From: an uncultured Eubacteriales bacterium
Lineage (GTDB): Bacteria; Bacillota; Clostridia; Christensenellales; Aristaeellaceae
Assembly: GCA_902798105.1 (NCBI GenBank)
Contig: CADBVG010000019.1
Location: forward strand, 7,792-52,028
Direction of reading: 5' to 3'
Length of the DNA: 44,237 nucleotides
This document shows, piece after piece, positions 40,287-44,237 of the stretch (position 1 is the stretch's first letter; each line of letters opens with the position of its first letter). The notes under the pieces were generated by a model, which was not told the DNA's origin, searched no databases, and worked only from the letters and a program-made list of their open reading frames with translations. Position numbers and translations under genes: made by a program.

Positions 40287-40526
40287 ATGGTCAAGATTCG
40301 TTTGAAGAGGATGGGCATGAAGAAAAAACCCTTCTATCGCCTGGTGGTCACCGACAGCCGCAACCCCCGTGACGGCCGCTTCATCGAGGAGATCGGCTAC
40401 TACAATCCTGTGTCCGAGCCCGTTGAGATGAAGATCAACCACGAGCGCGCCAAGTACTGGCTGGGCGTGGGCGCACAGCCCACCGACACCGTCCGCGGAC
40501 TGCTCAAGAAGGGCGGAGTCCTGTAA
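40287..40526 (+). CDS. rpsP: 30S ribosomal protein bS16
   Basis: This 79-residue bS16 begins [25 protein letters not shown], with [13 protein letters not shown] and a normal C-terminus. It is an assembly protein of the 30S body. AAGGAGG lies 8 nt upstream. A short inverted repeat (ATATACG/CGTATAT at about 40229-40252) precedes it and could be part of the leader; no clear promoter was identified. khpA follows after 1 bp. Confidence 0.97.
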   Translation: MVKIRLKRMGMKKKPFYRLVVTDSRNPRDGRFIEEIGYYNPVSEPVEMKINHERAKYWLGVGAQPTDTVRGLLKKGGVL

Positions 40527-40527
40527 G

Positions 40528-40755
40528 ATGGTTGAACTGGTCAAATACATCGCCCAAGCCCTGGTGGACAAGCCGGAGGCTGTGGATGTCCGCGAGGTCG
40601 AGAACGAAGACAGCATCGTGATCGAGTTGCGCGTCGACCCCGACGACATGGGCAAGGTCATCGGCAAGCAGGGCCGCATCGCCAAGGCGATCCGCACCGT
40701 GGTCAAGGCTGCTTCTGTCAAGGCCGACAAGCCTGTCTTCGTGGAGATCATCTGA
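40528..40755 (+). CDS. khpA: KH-domain RNA-binding protein KhpA
   Basis: This 75-residue protein has one KH domain with the GxxG-type loop MGKVIGKQGR (41-50). KhpA forms an RNA-binding dimer, often with KhpB/Jag, and in streptococci affects cell elongation. It starts 1 bp after rpsP with no independent ribosome binding site beyond GGGCGGAG at the end of rpsP, so it is coupled. The usual next genes rimM, trmD and rplS are not here; a terminator follows instead. Confidence 0.95.
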   Translation: MVELVKYIAQALVDKPEAVDVREVENEDSIVIELRVDPDDMGKVIGKQGRIAKAIRTVVKAASVKADKPVFVEII

Positions 40756-40771
40756 TACGATCAGGGCGTTT

Positions 40772-40803
40772 CCCCGACCCGTTGGGCCGGGGATTGATTT
40801 TTG
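40772..40803 (+). terminator. Terminator after khpA
   Basis: CCCCGACCC (40772-40780) pairs with 40784-40792 (one mismatch, GTT loop) and is followed by ATTGATTTTTGC. It ends the rpsP-khpA transcript. Confidence 0.75.
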
Positions 40804-40923
40804 CATTTTTGGGGCGGGAACTTGCAATTTTCCCTTTTTTACCGCCACTGTTAGTTAATTATAACTACTCAATTTGTCTGATTTGCATTTTTTGGCCCGC
40901 GGATATTGCAATTTTACCCTTTT
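40801..40923. repeat. Duplicated ~40-bp TTGCATTTTT...TTGCAATTTT motif upstream of the ferredoxin gene
   Basis: Copy 1 (40801-40838) and copy 2 (40883-40923) share the order TTGCATTTTT, a GG/GC-rich spacer, TTGCAATTTT and CCCTTTT. Copy 2 contains the -35 box of the ferredoxin promoter. It may be a tandemly duplicated promoter or operator region. Copy 1 has no -10 box in place. Confidence 0.55.
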
Positions 40924-40934
40924 GGGTGTATAAT
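40906..40934 (+). promoter_or_regulatory. Ferredoxin promoter
   Basis: TTGCAA (40906-40911), 17 nt and TATAAT (40929-40934), 31 nt before the ATG. Confidence 0.85.
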
Positions 40935-40965
40935 GGTCTCAACAACAAAACAGGAGGTACTAATC

Positions 40966-41136
40966 ATGGCATATCAGATCAGCGACGAGTGCGTCAAGTG
41001 TGGCGCCTGTGCAGAAGAGTGTCCCGTTTCCGCCATCTCTGAGGGCGACACAAAGTTCCAGATCGACGCCGACACCTGCGTGTCCTGCGGCGCCTGCGCC
41101 GGGGTTTGCCCCGTTGGCGCGCCTGCCGAGGCATAA
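40966..41136 (+). CDS. 2x[4Fe-4S] clostridial-type ferredoxin
   Basis: This 56-residue protein has two complete cluster motifs: C9-x2-C12-x2-C15-x3-C19-P and C38-x2-C41-x2-C44-x3-C48-P. It is a low-potential electron carrier in the cytoplasm and a hallmark of anaerobic metabolism. The start at 40966 is fixed by AGGAGG 8 nt upstream and by family length; a longer open frame begins within the promoter. It is monocistronic between its own promoter and terminator. Confidence 0.96.
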   Translation: MAYQISDECVKCGACAEECPVSAISEGDTKFQIDADTCVSCGACAGVCPVGAPAEA

Positions 41137-41149
41137 GGAAAACCACCGT

Positions 41150-41177
41150 AAAAATCCCGCTTTGTCGGGATTTTTTT
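41150..41177 (+). terminator. Ferredoxin terminator
   Basis: AAAAATCCCG (41150-41159), loop CTTTGT, CGGGATTTTT (41166-41175) and further T residues: a textbook intrinsic terminator. The following gap to 41377 shows no clear promoter or gene. Confidence 0.95.
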
Positions 41178-41377
41178 ATTATAGCAGGCATCCTTTCCCA
41201 TCGAGGGATTTATATTCGCATTACATCTGACAAAAGCATTTCGATATTCTCACAAATCTATGTCACGGCAGGAAAACAGGCACAGGGATAGAAATTAAAA
41301 AGGATGGCCTTTTTTGTCGGCATCCGCCGATGGGTCCATCGCCTACATAAGATCAAGAAGTACCGACGAGGGCTTTC

Positions 41378-44089
41378 ATGCGAAAAGCGATTCAACAGAG
41401 GGCTGCCAACGCCTGCGCGCGCATACTGTGCGTCGCGCTGGCGCTGTTTGTGTTGCTGTTTGCCACAGCCCGGGCCGAATACGACGGCGTACTGCGGGTC
41501 AAGCTCGCCCGGCTGGGGTCCCCCGGCACACTGGTCATGCGTGCCAACTGCGACTATTCCCTCGCCGCCGACTCCTCGGTGCACATCCCCTCAGGCACGG
41601 AAATGACCCTGTCCGCGAAGGGCGGCAGTTTGACGCTCGCCGTCGGGGACAGGCGCATCAGCCTCGGCCCGTCCGCGACCCTTCGCCGCAGAGAAACCGG
41701 CAGCGCGGGCATGACCTTCATTGCCCCCGCCCTTTCCAACCGCTTCTGTGGGGACCTCTGCCTCACCGCCTCAGGCGATTCCATCTCGGCGGTGCTGCGC
41801 ATCTACATAGAGGACTACCTTTGTGGTGTGGTAGGCAATGAGATGTCCCCCGCCAGCGGCATCGAGGCGCTGAAAGCCCAGGCCATCGTGGCCCGCAACT
41901 ACGCCCTCCAGCGCAAGTCCGCCCGCAACGGCGCGGACTACGACCTGTCTGATTCCGGCGAAGCCCTCAGCTTTCGCGGCTACAACGACGCCGCGGAATA
42001 CATCGACGTTGTGAAGGCCGTGCGCGAGACCAAGGGCGTGCTCGCCTTCTATGGCGACAACCCCGCCACCTGCTATTTCTGCGATTCCAACGGCGGCCAG
42101 ACGGAATCCTCGGCCAATGCCTTCGACGCGGCGCTGCCCTACAGCGTGGTCATGGACGATCCCTACGACCTCGATGTCGGCGTCCGGAAGACCGCTACCC
42201 TCCGCGAGGACGCCGCCGATCTGGACGTCCACCTCCAGGCTGCCCTCGACGCGGGCGTGGCCGAGCAGCTCGTCCGGCAGGGCCTTGATCCCGAAGGGGC
42301 GCGGATCATCGCCATCGACGCCATACAGCCCGAGGATCCCCGCTTCGACGCCCCCAGCAGACTCTATCGCTCGCTGGCCTTTACGCTGGCCGTTGAAACC
42401 GGCATCGGCGCAGAGACACACGTAACGGTGCACGTGCCCACCTACGGCGGCCTGGAGCAGTGGTACGATTTGGGTATTAACGGCGAGGACAACGAAACCG
42501 TGTGGGTCACACGCATCGACCAGGCCTTTGAAATCTCCTTCCGCCGCAAGGGCTACGGCGTGGGCATGAGCCAGCGCGGCGCCCAGGCCATGGCCCGCAA
42601 GGGGCTTTCCTGCGAGACGATTCTCGAATACTACTATCCCGGTATCGACCTGCGCCGCGAGCGTTTGACCGACAAATCCAGCGGCAGCGTCGAAGATACC
42701 ACAGCGGCCTCCCCCAACGCCCAGGCCATCGCCACCGCCCGCCTGAAACAGAAGACCCGGCTGTATGAAAGCGCCGATGATACCGGCGCGGCCCGGACCA
42801 CACTGCCCGCGGGGGCGAGCGCCACGGTTTACGCCGTGCGGGGCGAATGGGCCGCCATCAGCAGCGGCAAGCTGTACGGCTTCATACATACCGACGCGCT
42901 GACATCCTTCGCCCTGACGGGCGTCACCGCGGCGCAGGTCCAGGGCGAGACCTACGCCCGGATCAGCGGCGGTCCGGTAGAGGTTCTCCAGCTGCCCGTC
43001 AAGACCGCCCTTGCCCTCGAGACCCTGCCCGGGGGAACGCAGGTGCGCCTGAACGCCTACACCGACAAGTGGGCGCTGATCACCACTGCCAATGATATCG
43101 AGGGTTTCATCCCCCGCAGCGCCCTGACCCTCCAGGGCAACGCAGCCGCTACGGACGCTGACGATGTCGTCACCGCACAGGACAACCTGTACGGGCTGCT
43201 GACTGAACGGGCCAGCCTGTACGTCAACACCGACGATTCCGTGTCCCCGCTGCTGACGTTGGAAAAGGACGATCGGGTACGGATACTGGCTTACAACGAT
43301 ACCTGGGCCCAGGTGCGCACCGCCGACGGCGCGACCGGCTTTGTGAAGCTGGCGTCGCTGTCCGCCGTTCAACAGGTCAACGCCCCGGAGCGCGCGGACA
43401 TCGAGGGTGGCGACATCACCGTGCTCAAGGACAAGCCCTACCGCTACGTCAGCGTGGACGCGCTGTCCCTGTTCAAGCACTATTCCACCGACGCTGAAAT
43501 ACTGGCCACGCTGAAGGCCGGCGAGAAGGTCCGCCTGGGCGCCTACAACGACAAGTGGGCCTGCGTGCGCGCCCGGGGCATCACCGGGTTCGTGCTTCGC
43601 AGCGGACTCTCTGACACCCCGCCTCAGCCCGACGGCGAAGCCATCGAGGGCGGCAAAATCACCACCGTAAAGGGGAAGCGGTTCGCCACCGTCACCGCCG
43701 ACAATGCCCCGTTGTACCCCTCCTGGAGCGAATCTGACGCGCCCCTCACCCGCCTGGACAGGGGCACGCAGGTCCAGCTGGGCGCCTACAACGGCGCGTG
43801 GGCTTGTGTAAACGCCGACGGCGTCATGGGCTACATGCGCATCGAAACCTTGGAACTGACCGAAGCCCAGCCGGTCGAAACCTCCGGCGTGAATTACCTG
43901 GAATGCGACGCCGTGACCACCGTCGACGCGGCCCTTTACCGCAGCGCGGATCTCGTCGGAAAGCCCCTGGCCAGCCTGCCGAAGGGCACTTCGGTCCACG
44001 TGTACGCCTTTGACGATCGTTGCGCCTACGTGGACTGCGCGGGTCGGCGAGGCTTCATGGCGCTTCGCTACCTGAAGAAAGTCGACTGA
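41378..44089 (+). CDS. Secreted SpoIID/LytB-domain protein with six C-terminal SH3 repeats
   Basis: The protein has 903 residues. A signal peptide ends at about A33 (LLFATARA). The SpoIID/LytB domain (about 90-425) has LRIYIEDYLCGVVGNEMSP, with E155 at the catalytic glutamate position of SpoIID lytic transglycosylases, then EALKAQAIVARNYAL, SNGGQTESSANAF and GYGVGMSQRGAQAMA. After a Ser/Thr linker, six related SH3-like repeats of 60-75 residues follow (about 445-903), most with a core like GAYNDKWACVRA-xGxxGF. SpoIID proteins cut or license cutting of peptidoglycan; the SH3 array should anchor the enzyme to wall peptides. It is much longer than sporulation SpoIID (about 340 residues), so a vegetative wall role is as likely as sporulation. 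Confidence 0.9.
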   Translation: MRKAIQQRAANACARILCVALALFVLLFATARAEYDGVLRVKLARLGSPGTLVMRANCDYSLAADSSVHIPSGTEMTLSAKGGSLTLAVGDRRISLGPSATLRRRETGSAGMTFIAPALSNRFCGDLCLTASGDSISAVLRIYIEDYLCGVVGNEMSPASGIEALKAQAIVARNYALQRKSARNGADYDLSDSGEALSFRGYNDAAEYIDVVKAVRETKGVLAFYGDNPATCYFCDSNGGQTESSANAFDAALPYSVVMDDPYDLDVGVRKTATLREDAADLDVHLQAALDAGVAEQLVRQGLDPEGARIIAIDAIQPEDPRFDAPSRLYRSLAFTLAVETGIGAETHVTVHVPTYGGLEQWYDLGINGEDNETVWVTRIDQAFEISFRRKGYGVGMSQRGAQAMARKGLSCETILEYYYPGIDLRRERLTDKSSGSVEDTTAASPNAQAIATARLKQKTRLYESADDTGAARTTLPAGASATVYAVRGEWAAISSGKLYGFIHTDALTSFALTGVTAAQVQGETYARISGGPVEVLQLPVKTALALETLPGGTQVRLNAYTDKWALITTANDIEGFIPRSALTLQGNAAATDADDVVTAQDNLYGLLTERASLYVNTDDSVSPLLTLEKDDRVRILAYNDTWAQVRTADGATGFVKLASLSAVQQVNAPERADIEGGDITVLKDKPYRYVSVDALSLFKHYSTDAEILATLKAGEKVRLGAYNDKWACVRARGITGFVLRSGLSDTPPQPDGEAIEGGKITTVKGKRFATVTADNAPLYPSWSESDAPLTRLDRGTQVQLGAYNGAWACVNADGVMGYMRIETLELTEAQPVETSGVNYLECDAVTTVDAALYRSADLVGKPLASLPKGTSVHVYAFDDRCAYVDCAGRRGFMALRYLKKVD

Positions 44090-44237
44090 GTTGAGTCAGG
44101 GGAAATCAACACAGAAATGCAGCCCAAGGCGCTGAAAATGCGCTTCAGGCATTTTACTGTGAAACAAAACTGCCAAGGGCTCTGAAAAAGGGCATACCAA
44201 TGCCCGGGAACACTCTAGCGGTTATGAATCAGACGGG
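44090..44237. other. Gene-free end of the window
   Basis: After the SpoIID-type gene the sequence holds a weak hairpin (AAAATGC at about 44137 with GCATTTT at about 44150) followed by a modest T content, possibly a terminator. Nothing else is supported before the window ends. Confidence 0.4.

Overview
The window reads as a chromosomal segment of a GC-rich, Gram-positive-type anaerobe of the Bacillota, most likely a gut-associated member of the Clostridia. The evidence is the gene content and order (ylxM-ffh-rpsP-khpA, rsmD beside a coiled-coil protein gene, neighbouring DUF421 and DUF4363 genes, YesL- and DUF975-type membrane proteins, a SpoIID/LytB protein, a 2x[4Fe-4S] ferredoxin), strong GGAGG ribosome binding sites, and TTGnnn-17-TATAAT promoters. 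I cannot name a species. No rRNA, tRNA, CRISPR array, prophage or transposase gene was found; intergenic regions are instead rich in short palindromic or MITE-like repeats.

Layout. 1-3380 (mostly minus): repeats, a coiled-coil protein, rsmD, a membrane protein and alr. 3510-10867 (plus): YesL-like membrane protein, secreted S41-like protein, U32 protein, then two overlapping Wzz-like paralogues. 11127-17654 (minus): a probable ATP-binding protein, a DUF975/CmpB membrane fusion, a membrane metallophosphoesterase and a secreted thermolysin-type (M4) protease. 18025-20613 (plus): response regulator-GGDEF(degenerate)-EAL protein. 20614-25595 (minus genes): repeats, a secreted SH3 protein, a double-glycine-leader SH3 peptide, ispE and capA. 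25742-28699 (plus): DUF421, DUF4363, MATE exporter and tadA. 28844-34127 (plus): a three-gene overlapping operon. 34266-38172: argG, acetyltransferase, membrane protein, argH. 38297-41136: ylxM, ffh, rpsP, khpA and a ferredoxin. 41378-44089: SpoIID protein with six SH3 repeats.

The strongest candidate for an undescribed system is the operon at 28844-34127. Its first gene encodes an N-terminal TIR domain, one membrane span and an extracellular BspA-type leucine-rich repeat domain. Its second gene encodes a two-helix potassium channel (filter TVGYGD) with Rossmann-like lobes and a C-terminal RyR domain. Its third gene is a paralogue of the second with other membrane helices and its own RyR domain. 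The reading frames overlap by four bases (GTGA, ATGA). A plausible but untested model is a surface receptor whose TIR domain makes an NAD-derived signal that gates an RyR-bearing ion channel.

A second linked pair is visible from regulation. The M4 protease gene and the double-glycine-leader SH3 peptide gene both carry two GTGACGC direct repeats with an 11-bp period, each placed exactly 9 bp upstream of a TATACT -10 box. This suggests one response regulator controls both a secreted protease and a small exported SH3 protein. Several secreted or surface proteins (SH3, SpoIID, M4, S41-like, CapA, Wzz-like) make the window look cell-envelope oriented.
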